From: Dyadobacter sp. CY343 | GTDB taxonomy: Bacteria; Bacteroidota; Bacteroidia; Cytophagales; Spirosomataceae | DNA length: 64,000 nt | Direction of reading: 5' to 3' | Assembly (NCBI RefSeq): GCF_021390335.1 | Contig: NZ_JAJUXK010000009.1 | Span: 1-64,000, forward strand | Shown here: positions 7,412-16,545 of the stretch, in pieces | How the letters are laid out: every line of letters begins with the position of its first letter | Position numbering within the stretch: the first letter of the stretch is position 1 | Program-made: the position numbers and the translations under genes | The notes under the pieces: model-generated | What the model was told of the DNA's origin: nothing | Databases searched by the model: none | The model's input: only the letters and a program-made list of their open reading frames with translations

Positions 7412-9047
7412 AAATTTTGACACGATCATCATTGGAGGTGGGTCGGCAGGTTGTGTGCTGGCAAACCGGCTAAGTGAAGATCCCAACCATAAAGTGCTGG
7501 TCATTGAGGCGGGAAGAACGGATTCCTGGTGGGATATTTTCATCCATATGCCAGCAGCGCTGACCTATCCGATCGGCAGCAAATTTTACGACTGGCAATA
7601 TCAATCCGAACCTGAACCGTTTATGAATAACCGGCAGGTGTATCACGCACGTGGGAAAGTGTTGGGCGGTTCCAGCTCAATTAACGGAATGATTTTCATT
7701 CGGGGTAATCCAATGGACTATGAAAAATGGGCAAAGGATCCGGGAATGGAAACATGGGATTATACACATTGCCTGCCTTATTTTAAAAAGTCAGAAAACA
7801 GAACCGCCGGAGTCAATGCCTGGCGTGGTGGCGACGGGCCCCTGCATTTGGAGACCGGGCCGGCCACTAACCCGTTGTTTCAGGCATTTTTCAATTCAGC
7901 CAAACAAGCAGGATATCCGCTCACCGATGATGTGAATGGATTCCAGCAGGAAGGTTTTGGAAAGTTCGACCGTAATATCAAAAATGGAAAGCGCTGGTCT
8001 GCCTCCGACGCATACCTGCATCCTATTTTGGGAAAACGTAAAAACCTGGAAGTCATCTGTGACGCGCTCACAACCAAAATCCTGTTCTCAGGAAAGCGTG
8101 CAGTGGGTGTAGAGTTTTTGAAAGGAAATAGTTTGCACAAAGTTATGGCAGGGGAGATTATCTGCTGCGGGGGTGCCATTAATTCTCCCCAGGTTCTCCA
8201 GTTGTCAGGAATAGGAAACACTGAAACATTGAAGGCGGCGGGGGTAGAGGTGCTGCACGACCTTCCGGGTGTGGGCCAGAATTTACAGGATCATCTTGAA
8301 GTTTATATCCAATATGCCTGCAAAAAACCGGTGAGCGTATACCCGGCGTTGAAATGGTATAATAAACCCCGGGTTGGTCTGCAGTGGATGCTGTTTCGTA
8401 GTGGACCTGCGTCAACCAATCATTTTGAAGGCGGCGGATTTATCAGAAGTAATGATACCGTTGCTTACCCTAACCTTCAATTTCATTTTCTGCCTGTTGC
8501 TATCCGTTATGACGGCAGTTCTCCATCAGGTGGTCACGGCTATCAGGTGCATGTCGGTCCGATGAATTCGGATGCGCGTGGATCTGTGCTCATCAAGTCC
8601 GCGGATCCAAAGGAAAAGCCAGCTATTCGATTTAATTATTTGTCTACGGATAAAGACCGGAAGGAGTGGGTAGAGGCGATCCGCTGCGCGCGGAACATCC
8701 TGAATCAGCAGGCACTGGGTGAATTTAATGGCGGCGAGCTCTCGCCCGGCCATAGTGTGGAGACTGATCAGGAAATTCTCGACTGGGTCAGACGTGATGC
8801 TGAAACTGCGCTGCATCCATCCTGCACTTGTCGAATGGGTACGGATAGCATGTCTGTGGTGGATCCGCTCACGCTGCGGGTGCATGGGCTTGAAGGTTTG
8901 CGCGTCGTGGATGGCAGTGTGATGCCGTATATAACCAATGGAAACCTGTATGCACCCATTATGATGATTGCTGAAAAGGCTGCCGATATCATTTTAGGCA
9001 ACCAGCCACTTGCACCGGAAAAAGCTAATTTTTATAGAAAGCCCTAG
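7404..9047 (+). CDS. GMC-family FAD oxidoreductase (choline dehydrogenase-like)
   Basis: 547 residues. FAD-binding GGGSAGCVLANRLSED at the N-terminus, first GMC signature at ARGKVLGGSSSINGMIFIRG (about 80-99), second signature GGAINSPQVLQLSGIG (about 256-271), and the C-terminal substrate/FAD region HPSCTCRMGTDSMSVVD and VVDGSVMPYITNGNLYAPI. This matches the BetA/alcohol dehydrogenase branch, which oxidises a primary alcohol to the aldehyde using FAD. No betaine-aldehyde dehydrogenase follows, so I do not assign betA. The overlap with the permease gene indicates a two-gene operon. Confidence 0.88.
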   Translation: MDKNFDTIIIGGGSAGCVLANRLSEDPNHKVLVIEAGRTDSWWDIFIHMPAALTYPIGSKFYDWQYQSEPEPFMNNRQVYHARGKVLGGSSSINGMIFIRGNPMDYEKWAKDPGMETWDYTHCLPYFKKSENRTAGVNAWRGGDGPLHLETGPATNPLFQAFFNSAKQAGYPLTDDVNGFQQEGFGKFDRNIKNGKRWSASDAYLHPILGKRKNLEVICDALTTKILFSGKRAVGVEFLKGNSLHKVMAGEIICCGGAINSPQVLQLSGIGNTETLKAAGVEVLHDLPGVGQNLQDHLEVYIQYACKKPVSVYPALKWYNKPRVGLQWMLFRSGPASTNHFEGGGFIRSNDTVAYPNLQFHFLPVAIRYDGSSPSGGHGYQVHVGPMNSDARGSVLIKSADPKEKPAIRFNYLSTDKDRKEWVEAIRCARNILNQQALGEFNGGELSPGHSVETDQEILDWVRRDAETALHPSCTCRMGTDSMSVVDPLTLRVHGLEGLRVVDGSVMPYITNGNLYAPIMMIAEKAADIILGNQPLAPEKANFYRKP

Positions 9048-9131
9048 TAAACAGCTTCGCTTTTAAGTATTAAAACAATAGCGCTTGGTTACAAAATTAC
9101 TTACCTCCTTTATATTCTTAACTGAAATTCC

Positions 9132-10607
9132 TTGAAACCTGCCCAATTTGCTGCGCTGTTTGCCGGACCGGCTGCGTTCTTTCTTGTCCTGTTTTTTGCT
9201 GACTTAAATCCCGGGCATCCCGAAGTTACCAGAATGGCCGCGGTGACGGTATGGGTCGCCATTTGGTGGCTCACCGAAGCGACTGACCTGGCCGTGACGG
9301 CCTTGCTGCCATTCATACTGATGCCGATACTAGGCATAGCCGATTCGCAAACGGTGGCGGCCCAATATATGGATCAAACCATTTTCCTATTCATCGGAGG
9401 CGTGCTGCTGGCTTTCGCGATTGAACGCTGGAACCTGCATCAGCGGATTGCATTGTCCATTTTATCGAAACTCGGCGCCAACCCGGCCACCATGCTTGGC
9501 GGCGTGATGGTCGCTACTTTTTTCATTTCCATGTGGGTGTCCAATACGGCAACCGTCATGATGATGCTTTCTGCGGTGCTGGGGATTATTGTTCAGGTTG
9601 AAAAACACGACATATCTGCTGCTCAAAAAAATGCGATCGCCAAGGCAATGCTGTTGGGGCTTGCCTATGCTGCATCCATTGGTGGCATGTCTACACTGGT
9701 GGGAACGGCCACTAATCTTGCTTTCTACAAAATATATTTAGATGCTTACAAAGATGCCGGCGACATGAACTTTGTCAGCTGGTTTGTCCTAGCTTTTCCG
9801 GTTGCAGTAATGCTGTTGGCCGCGGCATTTTTTATTCTCAAATTCACTTTTCTCCGCAGTGCAAAAGCTGTTATATTCGACCGCAGTTACTTTGTTGCCT
9901 CCCTGCGGCAATTGGGCAAAATGGCTTTTGAAGAAAAGGTCGTTTTTGCCGTTTTTGTCATTACCGCATACTTGTGGTTTGGCCGAAAGGATATTGATTT
10001 TGGATCTTTTCATCTAAAAGGTTGGGGCCGTCTTTTGGGTACACAGGCATCGTTTATTACGGATAGCACGGTGGCTATTGTAATGGCAGTTTTACTATTT
10101 CTGATCCCCTCGAAAAATGAAAAAGGTAAAATGCTGATGAGCTGGGAAGAAGCGAAGAAACTTCCAATCGGCATCATCCTCTTGTTGGGCAGTGGTTTTG
10201 CTTTGGCAAAAGGGTGCGATCAGTCGGGGCTAAGCACCTGGCTGGCACAAGAACTGCTTTTTTTAAAGGATGCGTCCCCCGTTTTTGTTATCGCTGGCAT
10301 GTGCGTGATCATTTGTGTCATCAGCGAACTTGCTTCCAATGTCGCCTGCATACAATTGGTGTTACCCATATTATTAGCCATTCAAAAAGTAACCGGCATG
10401 CCGCCATTAATGCTGATGGTGCCCGCCACGCTGGCCGCGTCGCTCGGCTTTATGCTCCCCGTAGCAACCCCGCCAAACACCATTGTGTTCGGAAGCGGGC
10501 GGGTCCGTGCCGCTGATATGCGCAATGCCGGGTTGCTGCTCGATGTTGCGGGGATTGTTATTATTACGGTAGCGTCGTTGATTATTAGGGTGTTTGTTTG
10601 GGAATGA
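9132..10607 (+). CDS. SLC13/DASS-family sodium-coupled anion transporter
   Basis: 491 residues, starting with TTG at 9132 (no ATG nearby at the expected N-terminus). Multi-spanning inner-membrane protein of the divalent anion:Na+ symporter family, which takes up dicarboxylates, sulfate or phosphate. The family's paired Ser-Asn motifs are present: SNTATVMMM (about residue 137) and, in the second half, SNVACIQLV with V in place of the usual T, followed by LPVATPPNTIVFGSG near the C-terminus. It lies 84 bases after the GMC gene and may be co-transcribed. Substrate cannot be read from the sequence. Confidence 0.87.
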   Translation: MKPAQFAALFAGPAAFFLVLFFADLNPGHPEVTRMAAVTVWVAIWWLTEATDLAVTALLPFILMPILGIADSQTVAAQYMDQTIFLFIGGVLLAFAIERWNLHQRIALSILSKLGANPATMLGGVMVATFFISMWVSNTATVMMMLSAVLGIIVQVEKHDISAAQKNAIAKAMLLGLAYAASIGGMSTLVGTATNLAFYKIYLDAYKDAGDMNFVSWFVLAFPVAVMLLAAAFFILKFTFLRSAKAVIFDRSYFVASLRQLGKMAFEEKVVFAVFVITAYLWFGRKDIDFGSFHLKGWGRLLGTQASFITDSTVAIVMAVLLFLIPSKNEKGKMLMSWEEAKKLPIGIILLLGSGFALAKGCDQSGLSTWLAQELLFLKDASPVFVIAGMCVIICVISELASNVACIQLVLPILLAIQKVTGMPPLMLMVPATLAASLGFMLPVATPPNTIVFGSGRVRAADMRNAGLLLDVAGIVIITVASLIIRVFVWE

Positions 10608-10619
10608 GGTCTTTCCATC

Positions 10620-10656
10620 AGTTTCGGTTACTCGAAAATTTCGAATAACTGAAACT
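10620..10656 (+). terminator. Hairpin after the anion transporter gene
   Basis: AGTTTCGGTTACTCGAAA (10620-10637) faces TTTCGAATAACTGAAACT (10639-10656), 16 of 18 positions complementary, 13 bases after the stop codon. A T-rich tract is weak, so this is a probable, not certain, terminator. Confidence 0.5.
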
Positions 10657-10824
10657 TGCTTATTCAGAGAACGGGTGTATTTCTGGTTGATTTGAAAAAT
10701 GTTGACTTGGAAATTGTTTCAAATCGAAACGATAGTCTAGCAATCTTCTAGGCCTCCATATGGAATATAGTATGCTGTTAACAGAAAGCTAAGAGCCACA
10801 TAATTGTCTTTTTATCAGGTTGTT

Positions 10825-10855
10825 ACAAAACTGCAACAAGCTGTTGCAGTTTTGT
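10825..10855. terminator. 14-bp perfect hairpin in the convergent gap
   Basis: ACAAAACTGCAACA and its exact reverse complement TGTTGCAGTTTTGT flank the triloop AGC. The arms are A/T-rich at the outer end on both strands, which suits a bidirectional terminator between the plus-strand transporter operon and the minus-strand genes beyond. The rest of 10657-11016 shows no gene. Confidence 0.55.
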
Positions 10856-10952
10856 CGTTATAGAAAAATTTGCAAGGCTTATTGTCGAATTAATTCAACT
10901 GGACGATTACGGCAAGGCGTAAAAAGCGTGTTAAGACTTATTACAGCTTGCA

Positions 10953-10982
10953 GACCATTTTCCTGACGTCGGGAAAATGGTC
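10953..10982. terminator. 11-bp hairpin downstream of the ImmA-type operon
   Basis: GACCATTTTCC and GGAAAATGGTC flank an 8-base loop TGACGTCG. It lies 34 bases beyond the stop codon of the minus-strand gene at 11017 and is a plausible terminator for that operon. Confidence 0.5.
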
Positions 10983-11016
10983 GATATTTTGATATCACCT
11001 AGGACCTTTTCAAGAT

Positions 11017-11496
11017 TTATAAGTCCAGACTAAATCCGTTAGCCTTATTAAGATCGTAAAATGCCATAAAAATGTCCATCGGCCCTCCTCCTGACTTTAC
11101 CCAATCAGCTGTCACATTGAAGGCTGGCTCCAAAAAAGTAGAAATGTAAGTCATTTGGCCGGAACTGTGGCGAATGCCATTTTTATCAAGAGCTTTTCCT
11201 CTATTTAAAAACAAGTTTTTTTGATCATAGATTTGCTGTCGGAGTGCCTTATTTTCCTTTCCTCTTGGAAGATTATCTATGAGCATTCTTCGCATGGTAA
11301 AAAATAACCGGTGCGATTTGTCAGGATCAGCAATGTCGCTAAATATGTTAGAGTCAAAGCTGATATCTTCGTCTCCCAGTTCCTCAAGAGGAAATAATAA
11401 AGGTTGGATTGATGTCATATCTTTCGATTGTTCAATCAATTTTTTCATTTCTTCAAGACGATCTGTCTGATCTTTCTTCGTTTTTTTATTTTCCAT
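11017..11496 (-). CDS. Unknown protein downstream of an ImmA/IrrE protease
   Basis: 159 residues, soluble, no signal peptide, with a very charged start (MENKKTKKDQTDRLEEMKK). No domain recognised. The only visible features are an acidic stretch (LEELGDEDISFDSNIF) and a mixed hydrophobic C-terminus. It begins 18 bases after the stop of the XRE-ImmA gene on the same strand, so the two are almost certainly one operon; proteins in this position are often the substrate or partner of the protease, but that is inference. Confidence 0.6.
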   Translation of the reverse strand: MENKKTKKDQTDRLEEMKKLIEQSKDMTSIQPLLFPLEELGDEDISFDSNIFSDIADPDKSHRLFFTMRRMLIDNLPRGKENKALRQQIYDQKNLFLNRGKALDKNGIRHSSGQMTYISTFLEPAFNVTADWVKSGGGPMDIFMAFYDLNKANGFSLDL

Positions 11497-11514
11497 GTTT
11501 CTGAATATATTTAG

Positions 11515-12747
11515 TTAGTTTGTTCCGACAGTTAATCTTTTCTTAATCAATTCTATTTCCTCAAAAATTGATTCTTTATCAAAAGGATTCGTTTTTAATG
11601 ATCGTAAGGCAATGTCAGTTTTACCAAAATATTGCTGATAAAGTCCATACAAGTTCTTGCCCATTTCCTTGTTAGCTTCGTAGCAAAAGAAACTGTAAAT
11701 TATTGCAGAATGAACACGTTTTTCTTCGGCATACTTCGCCACGGATGCAGGAGAGTTGATCAAATGCTTAATGTAGTTCATGAATTCACGCGGAAAGAGC
11801 ATTTCCCGGGCAAACCAGTCAGCATCCTCTTCTTGAAGAAGAAACAGGTCTGCTGCACCGTCTTCTGTAAGTGCATATTTCAAAACTTTTAGTTGATCCA
11901 GATCATTCAGAACATGAAATAGCTCATGCATTAGAGCGAACCACAACGTTGCATAGTTATTATTATAGTCAGTAATGGCAATGCAAGGCTTTCCATTTAC
12001 GACAAATGTTCCACCTCGTACTTTGGCCTTCGGTGGAGAAGGTTGAACAATTACTGTAATTCCAACACCAAATAGAGCACGTATTACCGTCAGAAATCCT
12101 TTCTCTTCATACCTGGTATATGGTCTTATGTTTTTGACAAGACTCAATAGTGCTTCGCGATTGAATTCGTTTGTATTTTCAATTTTTTCAAACTGAAAAA
12201 AAGCTGATCGAACCCAAAGTTCTCTCATTTTATCATTGGAATTGTGCAGTTTGCTAAACAACACTCTGCCAACTTCATGACTGTAATCAAAAATAGAATC
12301 AAGATGGAAAAATGATTTTATGCGATTCTCGATGTGCTGGAAATCGGTAATAGATGAAATGAAGTTTAAATCTTTAAGGCCCTTGACGTCAAAGGTTCGT
12401 AATATATAGTTAGCCTTCCTGGCGTCTTCGATTTGTCCGATATGTTCCGAGTTCAATGAGCCGACGTAAGTCTTCGTTAAATCCTGGACGTCGAGGTTAA
12501 AGAGCTGGCTAATCTTAATAATTGAAAAATAATCAAGTGACTCTACATCGCCCTCCGATATCCTCTTTGTCATTCGATAGAAGGTGTTCTTTGGTATCCC
12601 CAGGATTTTTGACATTTGAAAGTCTGTAATGCCAAGCTCTAATTTTTTCTGTTCAACCAGCTCGGAAAAGCTTACAGAGGGGCCACTTCCTACTTGTTCA
12701 AACAAATCCGAAATGTTGATCGGCATGTCGTTGTTTCCCATTGTCAC
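11515..12747 (-). CDS. XRE HTH fused to ImmA/IrrE-type metallopeptidase
   Basis: 410 residues. The N-terminal part (about 15-80) is a XRE helix-turn-helix (ITDFQMSKILGIPKNTFYR). A middle region of unknown fold follows, then the zinc peptidase motif MHELFH (HExxH, about residue 272) with a downstream EEDADWFAREMLFP that supplies the third ligand region. ImmA/IrrE proteins cleave or release a repressor, often in mobile elements, phages or toxin-antitoxin-like modules. The start is among three close ATGs (residues 1, 3 and 8); the first is taken. It heads the operon with the unknown 159-residue protein. Confidence 0.85.
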   Translation of the reverse strand: MTMGNNDMPINISDLFEQVGSGPSVSFSELVEQKKLELGITDFQMSKILGIPKNTFYRMTKRISEGDVESLDYFSIIKISQLFNLDVQDLTKTYVGSLNSEHIGQIEDARKANYILRTFDVKGLKDLNFISSITDFQHIENRIKSFFHLDSIFDYSHEVGRVLFSKLHNSNDKMRELWVRSAFFQFEKIENTNEFNREALLSLVKNIRPYTRYEEKGFLTVIRALFGVGITVIVQPSPPKAKVRGGTFVVNGKPCIAITDYNNNYATLWFALMHELFHVLNDLDQLKVLKYALTEDGAADLFLLQEEDADWFAREMLFPREFMNYIKHLINSPASVAKYAEEKRVHSAIIYSFFCYEANKEMGKNLYGLYQQYFGKTDIALRSLKTNPFDKESIFEEIELIKKRLTVGTN

Positions 12748-12891
12748 GTTGAAAATTTAGATAATTAGTGCAAGATACAGCGAATTTTCCCAAAAATGGG
12801 AAACTTGACTAATTTTCAAGAAGCTTTGCGTCTCGGCATTTCTTCGCAGAATTTGTATTGAAGATGTGATAAATATTCCCCTATATTTGCC

Positions 12892-13017
12892 CCGCAAACT
12901 TTATTAAATTTTTTATGATGCTCATGTTAAAACTTGGGTTTAAAGTATCGTATTGGAGAGGCATACGGGTGAGAGTCCCGAGACCTATCGTAGCATCAGC
13001 TTTGATAAAGTTTGCGG
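12892..13017. other. Inverted-repeat-bounded, possibly structured 126-nt segment
   Basis: CCGCAAACTTTAT (12892-12904) and its exact reverse complement ATAAAGTTTGCGG (13005-13017) bracket the segment. Inside and just beyond, GGAGAGG (12954-12960) can pair with CCTCTCC (13021-13027), and GGG-TGAGAGT-CCC forms a small inner stem. A third GCAAACTTTA lies at 13059. A TATATTTG box (-7 like) sits just upstream at about 12882-12889. This could be a 5' leader RNA of the next gene or an operator. The surrounding gap 12748-13056 otherwise has only weak, unconvincing frames. Confidence 0.4.
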
Positions 13018-13056
13018 TGACCTCTCCATTTTTAATCACTTCAATCCATCTAGGAT

Positions 13057-13344
13057 ATGCAAACTTTAAATGGTCCCGGTGTCGACTCGAATGCAAATTC
13101 AGTCAACCCAACGAATGATGCACGTCACGCATCAAATGTCCGAGCACCGCTGACAGAGTCACAAGCCGAGTTTTGGTATCTCATCGAATGTCAGGGCTGT
13201 AAGGAGCTGGCGCATTCGCTGAAAATGGTGCATGATCTGGCGCTTTATCATTCTGATATTCCGTTTGATACGGCCGAAAAATCGGCGCTGTTTGATGTGA
13301 ACTTACTTGTAGAGGGGTTTCAGAAAATGGTTGCGAAAGTTTAG
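13057..13344 (+). CDS. Small unknown protein
   Basis: 95 residues. The first 30 are Asn/Ser/Ala-rich and low in hydrophobic content; the rest (ESQAEFWYLIECQGCKEL, then KMVHDLALYHSDIPFD) looks helical and ends FQKMVAKV. No family recognised. A strong terminator directly after the stop codon supports it as a real, separately transcribed gene. It sits inside an accessory patch with a protease and a nuclease. Confidence 0.55.
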   Translation: MQTLNGPGVDSNANSVNPTNDARHASNVRAPLTESQAEFWYLIECQGCKELAHSLKMVHDLALYHSDIPFDTAEKSALFDVNLLVEGFQKMVAKV

Positions 13345-13352
13345 GAATTGGA

Positions 13353-13377
13353 GGACTGTTGGCGACAGTCCTTTTTT
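13353..13377 (+). terminator. Rho-independent terminator
   Basis: GGACTGT, loop TGGCG, ACAGTCC, then TTTTTT, starting 9 bases after the stop of the small gene. Classical intrinsic terminator. Confidence 0.9.
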
Positions 13378-13471
13378 GTTTTACATATCGATTCACGGCA
13401 GTTCAGACTTACGTCATGGTAAAAATGGACATTAAGCAAACCGCTTGTAAAAGACAATCTAATAAATTAGT

Positions 13472-14515
13472 TTGACTCCTATGAATACACCACTTTCAAA
13501 CATGCCGCTCATTGCCAGTGATATAAAGCAACTCATTGAGCAAAGCAGGCAAAATGTAGCCATTGCGGTCAATGCCGAAATCACACTTTTGTACTGGAAT
13601 ATTGGTAAAAGAATCAATCAAGAGGTTCTTAATTTCAACAGAGCAGAGTACGGCAAGCAGATTGTGGACACGCTATCTAAGCAGTTGACATTGGAATATG
13701 GCAACGGATGGAGCAAACGACAACTGCACCATTGCCTTCGAATTGCCGAGGTTTTTCCGGAAGTTGAGATTGTGCACGCACTGCGTACACAATTGAGTTG
13801 GACACATATCAGACAGATTATAGCGTTTGACGATGAATTGAAGCGGAACTTTTACATTGAGATATGTAAGTTGGAAAAATGGTCGTCGCGTCAACTGCAA
13901 GAAAGAATAAATTCCATGCTTTACGAACGCACTGCCATCAGCAAAAAGCCGGAAGTGACGATTCTGAATGATCTGGAGAGACTAAAAACAGAGCAGAAGT
14001 TAAGTCCGGATTTGGTTTTCAGAGATCCCTATTTTCTCGACTTTCTGGGACTTGCGGATACTTATTCCGAAAGAGATTTAGAAACAAGTATTATCGTTGA
14101 GTTGCAGCGTTTTATCACCGAAATGGGCATCGACTTCGCTTTTCTGGCGCGTCAAAAAAGGATAACTATTGATAACCGGGATTATTACATCGCCCTGCTT
14201 TTTTACCACAGACGACTAAAATGCCTGGTTGCTATGGATCTTAAAATCGGCGAATTTGAGGCTGGCTTCAAAGGTCAGATGGAGTTATATCTTCGTTACC
14301 TTGAAAAAAACGAACAAGTTGAAGGTGAAAACACGCCAATTGGACTTATCCTTTGCACCGGCAAAAATGAAGAGCATGTGGAATTGTTACAACTCGACAA
14401 AAGCAATATCAGAGTAGCCGACTACCTGACTGTCCTGCCCTCACAGAAACTCCTTAGCGAAAAGCTACACAAGGCAGTTGAAATAGCTCAACAAAGGCTT
14501 ATTCAAAGAAACTGA
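13472..14515 (+). CDS. DUF1016 (YhcG-type) PD-(D/E)XK nuclease-domain protein
   Basis: 347 residues. N-terminal DUF1016 region with the typical NAEITLLYWNIGKRINQE, then YGKQIVDTLSKQL and GWSKRQLHHCLRIAEVFPE (about 35-95); the C-terminal half holds the nuclease-like core (FRDPYFLDFLGL, then KCLVAMDLKIGEFEAGFKGQ with the D-x-K dyad, and a final PIGLILCTGKNEEHVE). This family belongs to the PD-(D/E)XK superfamily and is often carried in defence islands or beside restriction systems; its role is not settled. No restriction or methylase genes are visible here. A good in-frame ATG at 13472 is followed by a second at 13481. Confidence 0.9.
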   Translation: MTPMNTPLSNMPLIASDIKQLIEQSRQNVAIAVNAEITLLYWNIGKRINQEVLNFNRAEYGKQIVDTLSKQLTLEYGNGWSKRQLHHCLRIAEVFPEVEIVHALRTQLSWTHIRQIIAFDDELKRNFYIEICKLEKWSSRQLQERINSMLYERTAISKKPEVTILNDLERLKTEQKLSPDLVFRDPYFLDFLGLADTYSERDLETSIIVELQRFITEMGIDFAFLARQKRITIDNRDYYIALLFYHRRLKCLVAMDLKIGEFEAGFKGQMELYLRYLEKNEQVEGENTPIGLILCTGKNEEHVELLQLDKSNIRVADYLTVLPSQKLLSEKLHKAVEIAQQRLIQRN

Positions 14516-14536
14516 CAGTGCTCAACTAGCATTCGC

Positions 14537-14782
14537 ATGCAGCATTACGAGAAAATAGCAACAACCATTCTAGCCACGGCCATTCATCGTGGCGCTGAGA
14601 AAAGTACTTGTCCTTCTGAAATTGCACGCATGCTGTTTCCTGACGATTGGCGTAAGTACATGAATGATGTACGCGAGGTAGCAATTGATTTGCATAACAA
14701 GGGTAGCGTAGCAATAACGCAAAAGGGAATACCTGTTGATGTCAACAATATCAAGGGGCCGGTCCGCATTAAGATTATCTGA
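14537..14782 (+). CDS. DUF3253 protein
   Basis: 81 residues. The DUF3253 pattern is clear: CPSEIARMLFPDDWRKYMND, then VREVAIDLHNKGSVAITQKG and a final KGPVRIKI. The family is a small winged-helix-like domain of unknown function. It begins 21 bases after the DUF1016 gene on the same strand and may be co-transcribed with it, though the domain is common in ordinary chromosomal settings. Confidence 0.85.
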   Translation: MQHYEKIATTILATAIHRGAEKSTCPSEIARMLFPDDWRKYMNDVREVAIDLHNKGSVAITQKGIPVDVNNIKGPVRIKII

Positions 14783-14850
14783 ACATTAGGAATAGAAGGC
14801 CAGAAGATTAGCATGAGACTACCCACTATTCTGATGCGGCAGTGTGCATT

Positions 14851-16008
14851 TTAAACGACTTTATTCACGCCCGGAATTTTCAGGACAAGGTGACCTAGCA
14901 AAAAGGTAAACACGACGGCAAGTGGCGCTACAATCAGTAATTTAATCGCCGGGTCCACGGTCCAGCTTTTTAGCGCAAGCGAGAACACCACGAGCACAAA
15001 AGGATGCAGAATGTACACGGCGAAGGCGCAACGCGACATTTTCGTCATGAATTCGGACGAGGTATTCAGTCTCTTTTTCCCAAATGCAAGCAGTGCGGCC
15101 ATGATGGAAATGCCGAGAATCTGTTCCCAGGATGCGTAGAGAAACGCAGCGATATGCCAGCCTCCGACAAACCATTCAAGCGGCTGGCCAAAGACGATTT
15201 TGAGAGAGAAAATCAACGGAAAGCCGATAACGATCATGCCGAGAATGAATATTCCCAGCCTCCGGTAACGTTGCTGATCAACCTGCTCGATCCATTTGTT
15301 TTCGGCGGCAATTAATCCGAATATAAATGCAGCAATATACTGTGGAAAATGTCCAAGCTGAAACCCCAACGGCTCCAAAACCCAACCCACCGGGAAAATC
15401 AGCCTGATTAAAAAAGTGGTCAGCCCAAGCACGGCAGCGAAGACTAAGATATGCTTAATAGAAGGTAACTGCCATTGTTTTATGTCGTGTTTGGCGAGTT
15501 TTGTCCATGCGACGTAACACAATGTGAAGAGTAACAACGCGACAACAAACCAGAGTACGCCCACATTTATCCAGCCATCATAACCCGACACGAATTGCAT
15601 AAAAGTAATGTCGTGCTCTCCACCGTAGCGGTAAACCAAGTAGTTCATGATCGTCGCCTGGACAAACGAATAGAATATCAACGGAATACCCAATCTAAAA
15701 AACCGGTCTTTAACAAAAACCGCAGTGCCTTTGCGTTTTAGGGATGCGGGAATAAAGAGTGCAGAAAGAAAGAAGAAGAAGCCCATAAAAAAGGACTGGT
15801 CGACGCTGACGACCATTGTCATCGGGATGACGGCGCCTTGTAATTCTGATTTCTCGTAATAATACCAGCCGCCGGGCGCGCCGTAAGTCACCAGCGCATG
15901 ATGCACGATGACGACCGCAGTAAGGAGCACTTTCAGGTTGTCAATATAAACGATTTTGCCTTTGGGATGTTCGGGAATCAATGCGGACTGAGTACCAGGA
16001 AGAGCCAT
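14851..16008 (-). CDS. Acyltransferase 3 family membrane protein
   Basis: 385 residues with about ten membrane segments. The N-terminus YIDNLKVLLTAVVIVHHAL carries the conserved His of acyltransferase 3 proteins, which transfer acetyl or succinyl groups to cell-surface glycans or other acceptors. Further hallmarks are FFLSALFIPASLKRKG (about 85) and GVLWFVVALLLFTL (about 155). It is convergent with the DUF3253 gene and has no partner that would reveal the acceptor. Confidence 0.85.
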   Translation of the reverse strand: MALPGTQSALIPEHPKGKIVYIDNLKVLLTAVVIVHHALVTYGAPGGWYYYEKSELQGAVIPMTMVVSVDQSFFMGFFFFLSALFIPASLKRKGTAVFVKDRFFRLGIPLIFYSFVQATIMNYLVYRYGGEHDITFMQFVSGYDGWINVGVLWFVVALLLFTLCYVAWTKLAKHDIKQWQLPSIKHILVFAAVLGLTTFLIRLIFPVGWVLEPLGFQLGHFPQYIAAFIFGLIAAENKWIEQVDQQRYRRLGIFILGMIVIGFPLIFSLKIVFGQPLEWFVGGWHIAAFLYASWEQILGISIMAALLAFGKKRLNTSSEFMTKMSRCAFAVYILHPFVLVVFSLALKSWTVDPAIKLLIVAPLAVVFTFLLGHLVLKIPGVNKVV

Positions 16009-16545
16009 TTATTTCAAGATTATAGCTAAGATACCAAATTACAAAAACCGGCCAACTTGACCAGACTTTATGTATCTGCGCTTAAACTCAGTTAAAGTTA
16101 TTTGGAGCTGCAACCTTGACCTGTACTCCATAATTATCCTGATGTATTCTCCAGTTGCTGGAATGGTCCCCCTTTTACAAAAGAACCTTGTGCAAACATA
16201 CTGTATGCATCGATCACCATTTTCTGATGTAAGGCAGTGGAAAAGAAAGGTAAGGGATGTATTTTAATTGTAGCTCTGCGTCGGTTTGTAGCTTCTGTTT
16301 TAATTGAAACCCATTTAGCCGAGGCATGGTTTCTCTCCCATCAGCAGTAAAGCGATCACTCCGTCGGTTTGGACTGGACGCCCACATGAGAAGTTAGAGC
16401 AGTCAAAGACAACTGAAATTGATGTTAACGTTATGAAATATACGCGGACATTTAGACTAACGATGTGCCCATCTTAGCTTTCATTACCGCGTATAAAGGA
16501 CGGATCAATTCATTTGCTGACTTAAAGCGATTCTTTGGTCAAATA
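16009..16545. other. 537-bp gap without a supported gene
   Basis: No complete gene. One stretch on the minus strand near 16140-16260 reads like protein (LHQKMVIDAYSMFAQ, then GGPFQQLENTSG) before a stop and could be a short remnant of a decayed gene, but it has no start signal and I do not recognise it. The plus-strand frame at 16070-16267 has no coding character. Confidence 0.35.

Noticed and set aside
7404..9047. Naming the GMC enzyme betA
   Set aside because: Motifs fit the branch, but no betaine-aldehyde dehydrogenase or betI is adjacent and many GMC substrates are possible.
12881..13096. 71-codon minus-strand frame
   Set aside because: Overlaps the inverted repeat, the start region of the small plus-strand gene and a promoter-like box; no recognisable domain and no downstream partner.
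16070..16267. 65-codon plus-strand frame
   Set aside because: No coding character, no ribosome site; the opposite strand looks more protein-like over part of it.
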